Below are positions 18,035 through 34,818 of a stretch of 64,000 nt of DNA, piece after piece. The notes under the pieces were generated by a model that saw only the letters and a program-made list of their open reading frames with translations, did not search any database and was not told the DNA's origin. The DNA lies in contig NZ_BMZT01000007.1 in NCBI RefSeq assembly GCF_014652935.1, forward strand, positions 70,464 through 134,463, read 5' to 3'. This DNA is from Luteimonas padinae. Its GTDB lineage: Bacteria; Pseudomonadota; Gammaproteobacteria; Xanthomonadales; Xanthomonadaceae. The position numbers were made by a program, and so were the translations under genes. Within the stretch, counting starts at the first letter, position 1. Every line of letters starts with the position of its first letter.

Positions 18035-18562
18035 ATGAGCCAGGAGATCACCCTCGCCCGTCCCTATGCCCGCGCGGCCTTCGCGATCGCGCGCGACCGC
18101 GGCGACCTCGCGGGCTGGTCGAAGGCGCTGGCGTTCTCCGCCCGCGTCGCCGCCGACCCGCGCGTCGCCCCGCTGCTGGGCCATCCCTCGCTGGCCGACG
18201 CCGACGCCGTCGAGCTGCTGGCCGTCGAGGGCGCGGACGCCGGGCAGCGCGACTTCCTCGCGCTGCTGGCGGCCAACGGCCGGCTGGCGCAGCTGCCCGA
18301 GATCGCCGGCCTCTACGAGGACCTGCGTGCGGAAGCCGAGAACATCGTGCGCGCCACGGTCACGTCGGCGGCCGAGCTGTCGGAGTCCGAGATGGCCGGC
18401 ATCCGCGCCGCGCTCGAGCGCCGCTTCGGCAGCGCGGTCGAGGTCGAGGCCGCGGTCGATCCGGCCCTCATCGGCGGCGCCGTGATCAGCGCCGGCGACG
18501 TCGTCATCGACGGCTCGCTGCGCGGCAAGCTCGCGCGCCTGCAGTCGGCGCTGGGCGCGTAG
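18035..18562 (+). CDS. atpH: F0F1 ATP synthase subunit delta
   Basis: A 175-residue OSCP/delta subunit that joins the peripheral stalk to the top of the alpha/beta hexamer. The start is MSQEITLARPYARAAF, and the C-terminal family motif is around GGAVISAGDVVIDGSLRGKLARL. The protein is cytoplasmic and membrane-associated through subunit b. Its stop codon TAG (18560-18562) is part of a GTAG-type REP head that begins at 18559, so the end of the coding region coincides with the repeat. Confidence 0.95.
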   Translation: MSQEITLARPYARAAFAIARDRGDLAGWSKALAFSARVAADPRVAPLLGHPSLADADAVELLAVEGADAGQRDFLALLAANGRLAQLPEIAGLYEDLRAEAENIVRATVTSAAELSESEMAGIRAALERRFGSAVEVEAAVDPALIGGAVISAGDVVIDGSLRGKLARLQSALGA

Positions 18563-18580
18563 GAGCAGCGACAGCTGCGA
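18559..18580 (+). repeat. GTAG-type REP sequence inside the atp operon
   Basis: The sequence gtaggagcagcgacagctgc and two more bases closely match the elements at 50312 and 59048. It has an internal gcagcgacagctgc inverted pairing and fills part of the 138-bp gap between atpH and atpA. A degenerate inverted part may follow (tagctacagcttcgatc). The rest of the gap shows nothing else. Confidence 0.65.
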
Positions 18581-18700
18581 TAGCTACAGCTTCGATCAAG
18601 TATCCAGGCCATCGCGGCCCCGGCCCCGCCGGACCCGACGGTCACCCCAAGATCCACTTACCGCGCACCACCACCGCTGGCGCGCACCGAGGAACCGGAA

Positions 18701-20251
<1,551 letters not shown>

Positions 20252-20311
20252 GCACGGGCACCCGCCCAGCGACCCAGACCCAGACCCCACAGCGACCAGA
20301 GCGAGCGACCC

Positions 20312-22688
<2,377 letters not shown>

Positions 22689-22703
22689 GGCAGGTAGCGA
22701 CCC

Positions 22704-23126
22704 ATGACCACCATCCGTTGCGACATCGTCAGCGCCGAGGCCGAGATCTTCCGCGGCGAGGCCACCCTGGTGGTCGTCACCGGTGAAGTGGGCGAGCTCG
22801 GCATCGCGCCGCGCCACGCGCCGCTGATCACCCGGCTCAAGCCCGGCAAGGTCGTGGTGACCCAGGCCAACGGCGAGAAGCTGGACTTCGCCATCAGCGG
22901 CGGCATCCTCGAGGTGCAGCCGCAGGTGGTGACGATCCTGGCCGACACCGCCATCCGCGCCGACGAGATCGACGAGGCCAAGGTGCGCGCCGCCAAGGAA
23001 GAGGCCGAGCGCGTGCTGGCCGGCCGCGGCGAGGCGATGGACGTCGCCGAGGCGCAGAAGAAGATGGCCGAGGTGGCCGCGCAGTTGCAGGCGCTGGAGC
23101 GCCTGCGCAAGAACCTGAAGCACTGA
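22704..23126 (+). CDS. atpC: F0F1 ATP synthase subunit epsilon
   Basis: A 140-residue subunit with an N-terminal beta sandwich ([32 protein letters not shown]) and a C-terminal helical hairpin (about 88-138). It binds gamma and the c-ring and inhibits ATP hydrolysis when the hairpin extends. It is the last gene of the operon and is followed by a textbook terminator. Confidence 0.95.
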   Translation: MTTIRCDIVSAEAEIFRGEATLVVVTGEVGELGIAPRHAPLITRLKPGKVVVTQANGEKLDFAISGGILEVQPQVVTILADTAIRADEIDEAKVRAAKEEAERVLAGRGEAMDVAEAQKKMAEVAAQLQALERLRKNLKH

Positions 23127-23150
23127 CGGGCAGCGCCCGCGGTCTCCGGA

Positions 23151-23177
23151 AAGCCCCGCCATCGCGCGGGGCTTTTT
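23151..23177 (+). terminator. Rho-independent terminator of the atp operon
   Basis: A perfect 9-bp stem (aagccccgc 23151-23159, gcggggctt 23166-23174) ends in a TTTTT run at 23173-23177. This is the best-formed intrinsic terminator in the window. Confidence 0.9.
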
Positions 23178-23193
23178 CGTGGACGCGCCAGCC

Positions 23194-23631
23194 TCAGCGC
23201 CGGTAGATCCAGTGCCGGGAGGCGATGAAGCCGAGCACGCCCAGGCCGACCTCCACCAGCGGCTTGGCCAGCCAGGCCCACTTCCGGCCGAGCAGGTCGT
23301 CGATGGCCTCGATCGCGACCGTGCTGAGGACGGTCATGGCCAGCCACATCAGCACGAAGCGCGCGAGCTGGCGGCGACCCGGCGCGCGGCCGTCGTCGGC
23401 GGCGAAGGTGATCCTGCCGTTGAGCCAGAAGCCCAGCAGCGCGCCGCAGATGCGGCCGGCCACGTTGGCCAGGCCGATGCGCAGCCCGACGTGGCTGAGC
23501 AGCACCATCACGCCCCAGTCGAGCAGCCACTGGATGCCGCCGATCACGAGGTAGCTCGATCCCTGGCGGCCCAGGCTCAGCGCGTGCCGTCGCTGGCGAT
23601 GGTCGGGTGCTTGCGGCGGCGGGATCGGCAT
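23194..23631 (-). CDS. GtrA-family membrane protein
   Basis: A 145-residue protein with four membrane helices (about 25-45, 50-72, 90-112 and 118-138). It matches the GtrA family, with IGGIQWLLDWGVMVLLSH, NVAGRICGALLGFWLNGRITF and the C-terminal GFIASRHWIYRR. GtrA proteins are thought to flip undecaprenyl-linked sugars or assist membrane glycosyltransferases in O-antigen or wall glycan decoration; the substrate here is unknown. It converges on atpC and is divergent from glmU, with 66 bases between the starts. Confidence 0.85.
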   Translation of the reverse strand: MPIPPPQAPDHRQRRHALSLGRQGSSYLVIGGIQWLLDWGVMVLLSHVGLRIGLANVAGRICGALLGFWLNGRITFAADDGRAPGRRQLARFVLMWLAMTVLSTVAIEAIDDLLGRKWAWLAKPLVEVGLGVLGFIASRHWIYRR

Positions 23632-23697
23632 CGCGGCGTATGCTAGCAGAGCGCCGCAATCGCTAGAATGGCCGCCTCCAGGGAACAGGACCGATCC

Positions 23698-25098
23698 ATG
23701 ACCGCCGCCGACACCACCAGCCCCGCCAGCGACCTGCACGTCGTGGTCCTTGCCGCCGGCGAGGGCAAGCGCATGAAGTCCGCGATGCCCAAGGTGCTGC
23801 AGAAGATCGCCGGCAAGCCGATGCTCTCGCACGTGCTGGCGGCCGCGCGCGAGCTGTCGCCGGCGGCGATCCACGTGGTCCACGGCCATGGCGGCGACCA
23901 GGTGCGCGAGGCCTACCGCCACCGCTCCGACATCAACTGGGTCGAGCAGACGCGGCAGCTCGGCACCGGCCACGCCGTGCGCGAGGCCATGCCCGACGTG
24001 CCCGACGGCGCCCAGGTGCTGGTGCTGTACGGCGACGTGCCGCTGATCACCGCCGCGACCCTGCGCCGCCTGCTGGCCGCCGAAGGCCGGCTGGCGGTGC
24101 TGGTGGCGCGACTGGAGGACCCGCGCGGCTACGGCCGCATCGTGCGCGACCCCGAGGGCAACGTCGGCGCGATCGTCGAGGAGAAGGATGCCGATGCCGA
24201 GCAGCGCCGCATCGACATCGTCAACACCGGCGTGGTGGCGGCCGAGTCCACGGCGCTGAAGACGTGGCTGCAGCGCCTGTCCAGCGACAACGCGCAGGGC
24301 GAGTACTACCTGACTGACATCTTCGCGATGGCCGCCGAGGAATACAGCGCGGCGGAGATGGTGCTGGTCGACGATCCGGTGGAGACCGAGGGCGCGAACG
24401 ATCCCTGGCAGCTCGCCCAGCTCGAGCGCGCGATGCAGCGGCGGCGCGTGCGCGCGCTCTGCGCCGACGGCGCGCGCTTCGCCGATCCCGCGCGGGTCGA
24501 CATCCGCGGCGAGGTGGTCGTGGGCCGCGACGTCGAGATCGACGTCGACGTGGTGCTGGAAGGCCGCGTGGTGCTGGGCGACGGCGTGCGCATCGGCCCG
24601 TTCTGCCGCATCCGCGACGCCGAACTCGGCGCCGGCACCGTGGTGCGCGCGCACTGCGACATCGAGGGTGCGAGGGTGGAGGGCGCCGCGCAGCTGGGGC
24701 CGTTCGCGCGCCTGCGCCCGGGCACCGTGCTCGCCGACGGCGTGCACATCGGCAACTTCGTCGAGACCAAGAACTCGGCGTTGGGCGTGGGCAGCAAGGC
24801 CAACCACCTTAGCTACCTGGGCGACGCCGAGATCGGCGCCGGCGTGAACATCGGCGCCGGCACCATCACCTGCAACTACGACGGCGCCAACAAGTCGACC
24901 ACGACCATCGAAGACGGCGCCTTCATCGGCTCGAACTCCTCGCTGGTGGCGCCGGTGACCATCGGCCGCGACGCCACCATCGGCGCCGGCTCGGTGATCA
25001 CCAGCAATGCCCCCGACGGCAAGCTGACGATCGCGCGCGGCCGCCAGACCAGCATCGAGGGCTGGCAGCGCCCGGTGAAGCAGCCAAAGCCCGACTGA
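23698..25098 (+). CDS. glmU: Bifunctional UDP-GlcNAc pyrophosphorylase/glucosamine-1-P acetyltransferase
   Basis: A 466-residue cytoplasmic enzyme making UDP-N-acetylglucosamine, the precursor of peptidoglycan and lipid A. The N-terminal uridyltransferase (about 10-240) has [17 protein letters not shown]. The C-terminal half is a left-handed beta helix of hexapeptide repeats with the acetyltransferase segment [19 protein letters not shown] and [15 protein letters not shown]. The start ATG at 23698 follows ggaacaggaccgatcc. In many gammaproteobacteria glmU follows atpC and precedes glmS; here gtrA and a sigma-54 operon intervene. Confidence 0.96.
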   Translation: MTAADTTSPASDLHVVVLAAGEGKRMKSAMPKVLQKIAGKPMLSHVLAAARELSPAAIHVVHGHGGDQVREAYRHRSDINWVEQTRQLGTGHAVREAMPDVPDGAQVLVLYGDVPLITAATLRRLLAAEGRLAVLVARLEDPRGYGRIVRDPEGNVGAIVEEKDADAEQRRIDIVNTGVVAAESTALKTWLQRLSSDNAQGEYYLTDIFAMAAEEYSAAEMVLVDDPVETEGANDPWQLAQLERAMQRRRVRALCADGARFADPARVDIRGEVVVGRDVEIDVDVVLEGRVVLGDGVRIGPFCRIRDAELGAGTVVRAHCDIEGARVEGAAQLGPFARLRPGTVLADGVHIGNFVETKNSALGVGSKANHLSYLGDAEIGAGVNIGAGTITCNYDGANKSTTTIEDGAFIGSNSSLVAPVTIGRDATIGAGSVITSNAPDGKLTIARGRQTSIEGWQRPVKQPKPD

Positions 25099-25150
25099 CC
25101 CTCGCTCCGCACCGGCCACGCCTCCTGCGGCCACCGTCCTGCGACCACCG

Positions 25151-26460
25151 TCAGGCGGGCAGCACCAGGCTCACGCCCAGGCCGCCGCCCTCGCGGTTGG
25201 CCAGGGCGATGCGGCCGCCGTGGGCTTCGGCGATCTCTCGGCTGAGCGCCAGCCCCAGCCCGGTGCCGTGGCGCTTGGTCGAATAGAACGGCAGCAGCGC
25301 GTTGGCCAGCACCGGTTCGTTCATGCCGGTGCCGCGGTCGAGCACGTCGATGCGCCAGCTGTCCGGCAGCCGCCGCAGCGCAAGGCGCACGTCGCCGGGC
25401 GCCGAGCCCGATTCGTGCGCATTCTTCAGCAGGTTCAGCAGCGCCTGCTCCAGCTGCGCGGCGTCGGCCCGGACCTGGCCTTCCACGTGGCCCTCGATGC
25501 CGAAGTCCACCTGGCTGCGCAGCCGCTCGAGGAAGACGCGCCAGTCCACCGGCTCCAGCCGCGGCGACGGCAGTTTGGCGAAGCGCGCGTAGTCGCGGAT
25601 GAAGCCTTCGAGATGGCGCGCGCGCTCCTCGATCGTGGCCAGCGCGCCCGGCAGGCGCTCGTGCTGGCCGCGGCGCAGCAGCTCGGCGCCGGAATGCGCC
25701 AGCGAGGCGATCGGCGCCAGCGAGTTGTTGAGCTCGTGGCTGATCACGCGGATCACCTTCTTCCACACCTGCACTTCCTGGCGGCGCAGCTCGGCGGTGA
25801 GCTGGCGCAGCAGCAGCAGCTCGTGGCGGCGGCCGTTGAGGCGGAACAGCCGCCGCGAGAGGTGGTAGATGTCCTCGTCGTCCTCGTCGCCGACGGTGAA
25901 CATGCCGTCGCCGCCCCGCGCGAAGGCGTCGCGCATGGCCTCGGGCACGCGCTCGAGCAGTTCGGCGAAGGGCACGCCCTCCAGCCGGTGGCCGTCGCCG
26001 AGCAGCTTGCGCGCCGCCAGGTTGCCGAGCACGACGTGGCCGCCGGGATCGACCAGCAGCATCGCCACCGGCGTGTTCTGCACCATGGTGTCGAGCAGCA
26101 GTTCGCGCTGCACCAGGCGCAGGCGCTGTTCGCGCAGGGTGTCGCCGAGCGCGCGGTGGGTGGCGACCAGGGTGCCCAGTTCGCCGCCGCCTTCCCAGGA
26201 CAGGCCGAAGCTGTAGTCGCCGTCGCGGTAGCTCGCCACGCTGCCGGCCAGCGCGCGGAACAGCGAGTGCGCCGGCGCCAGCAGCCGCCTGACGTGGTAC
26301 AGCAGCAGCGGCAGTGGCAGGGCGACCGCCACCGGAAGCGCGAGCCAGCGCGAGCCCAGCCACGGCTCCAGCAGCAGCACCAGTGCGCCGGCGATCGCCA
26401 TGTAGGCCAGGGCGACGGCCGTGAACGAGACGCTCAGCGGCAGGCGCGGGAGACGCGCCA

Positions 26461-26461
<1 letters not shown>
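25151..26461 (-). CDS. NtrY-like sensor histidine kinase
   Basis: A 436-residue membrane kinase with two N-terminal helices (about 10-32 and 38-56) and almost no periplasmic loop, so it probably senses an internal or membrane signal. A HAMP-like and PAS region (about 60-205) follows. The dimerisation domain has His242 in VISHELNNSLAPI, and the ATPase domain has NLLKNAHESG, DRGTGM and GTGLGLALS. It should phosphorylate the adjacent NtrC-like regulator. Its ATG shares one base with that regulator's stop (TGATG at 26463-26459), so the pair is translationally coupled. It is the last gene of the leftward operon starting at macA-like 32677. Confidence 0.9.
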
Positions 26462-27807
<1,346 letters not shown>

Positions 27808-27817
27808 GGCTCCGGGA

Positions 27818-29050
27818 TCATACGCTGCGCGTGGCCACGGCCGGGGGCACCGCGGCGGCGCGCCGCGCGGGTCCCAGCACCGCGACCTGGCCCAGCAGCC
27901 ACAGCGCGACCGCGCCCACCGGCAGGTACACCAGCGGCAGCCGCGGCAGCTCGTAGCGGCCCATCAGCAGCTGGTTGATGCCGAACGCCAGGATCATGCC
28001 GATCACGATCCCGATGGTGGCCAGGATGAAGTTCTCGGTCTGGAAGTAGCGCAGGATCTGGCCGCGGGTGGCGCCCAGCGCGCGGCGGATGCCGATCTGC
28101 TTGCTGCGCTGCTGCACCCAGAAGCTGGCCAGGCCGACGATGCCCAGCGCGGTGATCAGCAGCAGCGCGATGCAGACGATGCCCAGCAGCCAGACCATCG
28201 AACGCTGCTGCTGGTAGTACTCGTCGCGCAGCTCGCGGAAGGTCTTGGTGTTCTCTTCGATGATGATCCGCTTGGGGCCGTTGGCGCGCAGCGCTTCGCT
28301 GGCGCTGGCCAGGATCTCCTGCCGGCGCTCGGGCGTGGTGCGGAGGATGTACTGGCCGCCGAGGTCGTAGTTGGCGCGCACCGGCACGATCAGCGAGTAC
28401 TGCCTTGCCCCCGGGCCGCCAAGACTGCTGGGCCGGACCAGGTGCGCGACGACGCCGATGATGCTGACCGGCGTGTCGCCCCAGACGTAGATCGCCTTGC
28501 CCAGCGGGTCCTGCCCCGGGAACAGCCGCTCGGCGAGCTTCCGCGTCACCACGACGCCGGGGATCGTGACCTCCTTCTCCGGGTCGCTGAAATCGTCATT
28601 CGGGACCAGCTCGTCGCTGGTGAAGTAGCGGCCCGCCACCAGTTCGATGCCGAACGTATCGAGGAACTGTTCGTCGCCCATGTAGGTGGTCGCCACCACC
28701 GTCGGCTGCTGCTGGTCGGGAACCAGGTTGACGCCCGAGTTCCACGACGAGTTCACGAACGGCACCTGGTTGGTGGTCGTGGCCGCCTTCACCCCGGGCA
28801 GGCCGCGCAGCACCTGCAGGTCCGAGCGGGTCTGCGCGGCGGCATCGGCGTCGTTGCCGACGGGGATGATCTGGATGCGCACCAGCTCGTCGACGGCGAC
28901 GCCGCTGGGCTCGCGCATCTGGGTCAGGCGTTCGCCCACCATGAACAGCGCGTTGCAGATGATGGCGCAGGTCAGCGCGATCTCCAGCACGATCAGCGCG
29001 GCCGCGGTCTTGTGCCGCAGCAGGGTGGACAGGATCGGTCGGATGTCCAT
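27818..29050 (-). CDS. MacB/FtsX-like ABC transporter permease (second)
   Basis: A 410-residue permease with an N-terminal membrane helix (about 17-40), a periplasmic MacB core-like domain (about 50-270) and three C-terminal helices. It contains the FtsX-type segment RSKQIGIRRALGATRGQILRYF. MacB-type transporters transmit ATPase motion to the periplasm rather than moving substrate through the membrane. This is the second of two permeases; together they could form a heterodimer with the ATPase. It is 16 bases after the first permease and 10 bases before the regulator gene, in the same operon. Confidence 0.88.
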   Translation of the reverse strand: MDIRPILSTLLRHKTAAALIVLEIALTCAIICNALFMVGERLTQMREPSGVAVDELVRIQIIPVGNDADAAAQTRSDLQVLRGLPGVKAATTTNQVPFVNSSWNSGVNLVPDQQQPTVVATTYMGDEQFLDTFGIELVAGRYFTSDELVPNDDFSDPEKEVTIPGVVVTRKLAERLFPGQDPLGKAIYVWGDTPVSIIGVVAHLVRPSSLGGPGARQYSLIVPVRANYDLGGQYILRTTPERRQEILASASEALRANGPKRIIIEENTKTFRELRDEYYQQQRSMVWLLGIVCIALLLITALGIVGLASFWVQQRSKQIGIRRALGATRGQILRYFQTENFILATIGIVIGMILAFGINQLLMGRYELPRLPLVYLPVGAVALWLLGQVAVLGPARRAAAVPPAVATRSV

Positions 29051-29066
29051 CAGTCGTTCCTCGGGG

Positions 29067-30368
29067 TCACTGCGACTTGAGCTGGATGGCGGGCGTGACG
29101 TCCATCGCGCGCCATGCGGGGAGGAGGCCGGCGGCCATGCTGGCCACCACGGCCAGTGCGAAGGTCACCAGCAGCATCGGCAGGTCCAGGTGCGCGAGTT
29201 CGGCGTAGCTGGACGGCTGCTGCCGCACCGCCCACAGGCCGAGCAGGGCCAGGCCCAGGCCGAGGATGCCGCCGGCCAGGCCGATCGCGCCGGCCTCGAC
29301 CAGGCACTGCTTGAAGATCTCGGTGCGCGAGGCGCCGAGCGCGCGGCGCACGCCGATCTCGCCGCTGCGACGCAGGAACTTGGCCAGCAGCAGGCCGACG
29401 GTGTTGAGCAGGCAGACCAGCAGGAAGCCGAAGCCCAGCCACAGCTGCATCATCACGTCGCGCGGGACCACCTTGTTGAAGTCCAGCCACTCCATGACGT
29501 TGCGCAGGCGCACGTTGGGCTCGCGCTCGAAGCGGCCGGCGGCCTTCTGCTGCGCGGAATAGTTGACCAGGTAGGCCTCGTAGTCGGACGCCTTCGACGC
29601 GTCCTCGAGCTCGGCCCAGTACTGGATCCAGACGCAGGGGGCGTTGAGCGCGGTCTCGTCGGCGCCGGAGTCGCCCCAGCAGTCCATGCTGCCGCTGCGG
29701 CCGAAGTCGAGCGCGCGCGAGGTGGAGAACGGCAGGAAGACGTCCTCGAGCTCGCCGTAGCGGTCGCTGTTCATGTCGTAGAAGCGCGGGGTGGGGCGCC
29801 AGTCGTCGAGGACGCCGGCGACGCGGAACTCGTTGCCGCCGATCAGCAGCGGCCGGCCGACGCTGTTGGCGCAGCCGAAGACCTTGTCGTTGAGCGACTT
29901 CGAGATCACCGCCACGCGCGCGCTGGACGCATCGTCGCCCTCGCTCCAGCCGGTGCCGTGCAGGAACGGCGCCGCGAACATCGCGAAGAAGTCGGCGGTG
30001 GCGTAGCGCGCGTCGGAGTAGAACGGCGGCAGGTCGGCCTTGTCCGGCGTGATCGACACCGCGCCGCCGGTCATCATCGCCTGGCGCAGGGCGCGCTTCT
30101 CGCGCAGCAGGGTCTCGGCGTCGAAGCGCGTGACCTGGGCGGCGGGCTCCTCGCCGGGGACGAAGCCGCGCATTGTCGCGGGGTCGAGCTGCACGTAGAA
30201 CAGGCGGTCGCTCTTCTCCGGGATCGGGTCGCCGGACAGCACCTTGAACACGGTCAGCGTGGTCATGCAGGCGCCGATGCCCAGCGCGATCGCCAGCACC
30301 ATCAGTGCGGTCAGCACCTTGTTGCGGCGGAAGCTGCGCAGGGCGAGCCTGGAGTAGTAGGCGAGCAT
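29067..30368 (-). CDS. MacB/FtsX-like ABC transporter permease (first)
   Basis: A 433-residue permease with the same plan as its neighbour: an N-terminal helix (about 18-42), a large periplasmic domain with Cys residues in SMDCWGDSGADETALNAPCVW, and three C-terminal helices following SGEIGVRRALGASRTEIFKQ. The two permeases share the layout but not close sequence, suggesting an old duplication. With the fusion protein and ATPase it would form a tripartite export or envelope-stress pump. The start ATG at 30368 is 10 bases after the ATPase stop. Confidence 0.88.
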   Translation of the reverse strand: MLAYYSRLALRSFRRNKVLTALMVLAIALGIGACMTTLTVFKVLSGDPIPEKSDRLFYVQLDPATMRGFVPGEEPAAQVTRFDAETLLREKRALRQAMMTGGAVSITPDKADLPPFYSDARYATADFFAMFAAPFLHGTGWSEGDDASSARVAVISKSLNDKVFGCANSVGRPLLIGGNEFRVAGVLDDWRPTPRFYDMNSDRYGELEDVFLPFSTSRALDFGRSGSMDCWGDSGADETALNAPCVWIQYWAELEDASKASDYEAYLVNYSAQQKAAGRFEREPNVRLRNVMEWLDFNKVVPRDVMMQLWLGFGFLLVCLLNTVGLLLAKFLRRSGEIGVRRALGASRTEIFKQCLVEAGAIGLAGGILGLGLALLGLWAVRQQPSSYAELAHLDLPMLLVTFALAVVASMAAGLLPAWRAMDVTPAIQLKSQ

Positions 30369-30378
30369 GGCGGGGTCC

Positions 30379-31119
<741 letters not shown>

Positions 31120-31157
31120 GGCGTTGCTTCCCTGTGCGGTGGTGGCGGTGGTGCCCA

Positions 31158-31379
31158 TCAGTCGACCTGGAACCGGGTGGGCAGGGACGAGGACGGGAGG
31201 TAGGGGCGGGGGGCGTGCGCGCGGCGGGGTTCGCCGTCGGCGGGGAAGGCGGTGGGCCGGGCGAGCTCGCGGACGTCGAAGCGGTACAGCTCGCTCAGGC
31301 GTCGCGGCACCGCATCGGCCCGCTGGAACGAATCCCAGTGGACGACGTGGGGGAAACCGGTGGTCGCTTGCATGGTCAT
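31158..31379 (-). CDS. 73-residue uncharacterised protein in the ABC efflux operon
   Basis: I do not recognise this protein. It has 73 residues, no signal peptide, no membrane helix and no cysteine. It contains an aromatic-charged N-terminal half ([32 protein letters not shown]) and a Pro/Ser/Arg-rich tail ([13 protein letters not shown]). Its ATG overlaps the stop of the fusion protein gene (ATGA, 31379-31376). Its TGA shares a base with an ATG in frame with the ATPase (TGATG, 31160-31156). Overlaps at both ends are strong evidence for a real coupled gene. It could be an accessory regulator, a substrate or a peptide precursor; none is shown. Confidence 0.65.
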   Translation of the reverse strand: MTMQATTGFPHVVHWDSFQRADAVPRRLSELYRFDVRELARPTAFPADGEPRRAHAPRPYLPSSSLPTRFQVD

Positions 31380-32677
31380 TCTCCGGAAATGCGGACGCGG
31401 TCCGCCTGCTGGAACTGGTCGCTGCCCGACACGACGATGCGTTCGCCGGCCTGCAGCCCCGACACGATCTCGACCGCCGACAGGCTCGAGGCACCGGCCT
31501 GGATCGGCCGCCGCTGCGCACTGCCGCCGTCGACGACGTAGGCGAAATTGCCGCCTTCCTGCTCGAGGAAGGGCCCGCGCTCGACCATGAGCACGTCCTC
31601 GCGGGTGTCCAGTACGATGCGCGCCGACAGCCGTTGGTTCTGGCGCAGGCCGGGCGGCTGCTGGCCGTCGGCGAAGCGCAGGCGGGCGTTGACCTCGCCG
31701 TTGACGACTTCCGGCGACACCGCCGAGATTTCCGCCGGCCATTGCTTGCCGACGCTGGTGACCTGGGCGGGCATGCCGATGCCGAGGTCGCGGGCGAAGC
31801 TCTCGGGCACCTTGATCTCGACCTCGAACTGCGACAGGTCGACCACGCCGAGGATCGGCGCGTTGGCGGCGACGTTGGTGCCCTGGGCGATCTGCACCTG
31901 GCCGACCTGGCCGTCGAAGGGCGCGCGCAGGGTCAGCGCGTCGACCTGGCGGCGCAGCTCCTCGACCACGGCTTCCTGACGCTCGGCCAGCAGGCGCTTG
32001 TTGCTGGCGTCGATGCCCGCGCCCTGGCCCTGCAGCGCGAAGTCCTGGCGCGCCGAGGCGACGCCGATCTCGGCCTTCTTCAGGCCGTCGAGCGCGCGGT
32101 CGTAGTCGTTGCGCGAGACCGCGCCGCCTTCGAAGGCGCGCTTGTAGCGTTCGACGTCGCGCTCGGCGGCGACCTCGTCGATCAGAGCCTGGTCGAGCAG
32201 CTTCTGTGCATCCGACCGGGTCAGGCGCGCGTCGAGCATGGCGCGGTTGGCCTCGCCCTGCAGGCTGGCCAGGGTGGACTCCTCCTGCACCAGCTTGCTG
32301 CGCAGCTCGGGGCTGTCGATCACCGCCAGCTCCTGGCCCTTCTCCACCGCGTCGCCGGCCACCACCTTCAGCGCCACGGTGCCGCCGGCGATGGCGTACA
32401 GGGTCGGGCTGTTGGCGGCGATGACGCGGCCGTCGGCGGACAGGTCGCGGACCAGGTCGCCGCGCACGACTTCGGCGATGCGGATGCGCGAGGCGTCGTG
32501 CGAGCGGCCGCCGCTGCTCCAGCCCGCCGCCACCCAGGCCGCGAGCCCGAGCACCACGGCGCCGGCGATCCCGGCGACGATCCGCGGATCGCGCAGGCGG
32601 CGGCGCGCGGGCGCGGCGGTGGCCGGGGCGCGGTCCTGGCCGGAGGTGTCGCGGATGCGGGCGCGGCTTGTTTGCAT
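31376..32677 (-). CDS. Periplasmic membrane fusion protein (MacA/HlyD-like)
   Basis: A 433-residue adaptor with one N-terminal membrane anchor (about 32-52), a barrel-sandwich/lipoyl region split around a long helical hairpin (about 110-225), and C-terminal beta domains. Motifs include [40 protein letters not shown] and the closing [15 protein letters not shown]. It would bridge the two permeases to an outer-membrane exit, as MacA does. It is the first gene of the leftward operon and starts about 45 bases from a consensus sigma-54 promoter. There is no obvious Shine-Dalgarno before ATG 32677. Confidence 0.88.
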   Translation of the reverse strand: MQTSRARIRDTSGQDRAPATAAPARRRLRDPRIVAGIAGAVVLGLAAWVAAGWSSGGRSHDASRIRIAEVVRGDLVRDLSADGRVIAANSPTLYAIAGGTVALKVVAGDAVEKGQELAVIDSPELRSKLVQEESTLASLQGEANRAMLDARLTRSDAQKLLDQALIDEVAAERDVERYKRAFEGGAVSRNDYDRALDGLKKAEIGVASARQDFALQGQGAGIDASNKRLLAERQEAVVEELRRQVDALTLRAPFDGQVGQVQIAQGTNVAANAPILGVVDLSQFEVEIKVPESFARDLGIGMPAQVTSVGKQWPAEISAVSPEVVNGEVNARLRFADGQQPPGLRQNQRLSARIVLDTREDVLMVERGPFLEQEGGNFAYVVDGGSAQRRPIQAGASSLSAVEIVSGLQAGERIVVSGSDQFQQADRVRISGE

Positions 32678-32721
32678 GGGGTGTCCGGTGGCGTCGAATC
32701 GGGAGGGTTGTCTCCATCAAC

Positions 32722-32736
32722 GCAAGCGGCGTGCCA
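32722..32736 (-). promoter_or_regulatory. Consensus sigma-54 promoter of the efflux operon
   Basis: On the minus strand the site reads TGGCAC, five bases (GCCGC), TTGC. This matches the -24/-12 consensus TGGCAC-N5-TTGC exactly. Transcription would begin near 32711, about 34 bases before the fusion protein ATG at 32677. The same operon encodes an NtrC-type activator. Confidence 0.85.
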
Positions 32737-32765
32737 ATCGCAAGGCATTGATCTGTCGATGGTTT

Positions 32766-32814
32766 GTCCGGGTGTCCGGGTGTCCGCGCGGACACCCGGA
32801 GCGTCCGCGCGGAC
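32766..32814. promoter_or_regulatory. Predicted enhancer (UAS) palindromes for the NtrC-like regulator
   Basis: A perfect 26-bp palindrome spans 32775-32800 (half tccgggtgtccgc). A second palindrome, gtccgcgcggac, lies at 32803-32814, and an extra half-site gtccgggt at 32766. Together they lie roughly 40-90 bp upstream of the sigma-54 site, a usual place for activator binding. They are also 60-105 bp before glmS, so an effect there is possible. Confidence 0.65.
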
Positions 32815-32872
32815 GGCCTGGCCGGGTTTCGCCGTTACACTGTGCAGTCCCCAGACAAGGCATCCCATAGAC

Positions 32873-34702
<1,830 letters not shown>

Positions 34703-34733
34703 CGCGGCCGGCCACATCGCCACGGTGTCGACG

Positions 34734-34759
34734 CGAAGGCCCGGGCAACCGGGCCTTCG
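34734..34759 (+). terminator. Terminator hairpin after glmS
   Basis: A perfect 11-bp stem (34734-34744 with 34749-34759) is closed by a GCAA tetraloop, 31 bases after the glmS stop. A T6 run lies further on (34803-34808). Confidence 0.65.
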
Positions 34760-34818
34760 CCGTGTTCCCCCGGCCCCGGCCGGCGACGCGCTAAAATGGT
34801 CGTTTTTTGGCCATCCGC

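Noticed and set aside
32678-32872. glmS ribozyme or riboswitch before glmS
   Set aside because: None of the conserved ribozyme core is visible. The gap is explained by the divergent sigma-54 promoter and palindromes.
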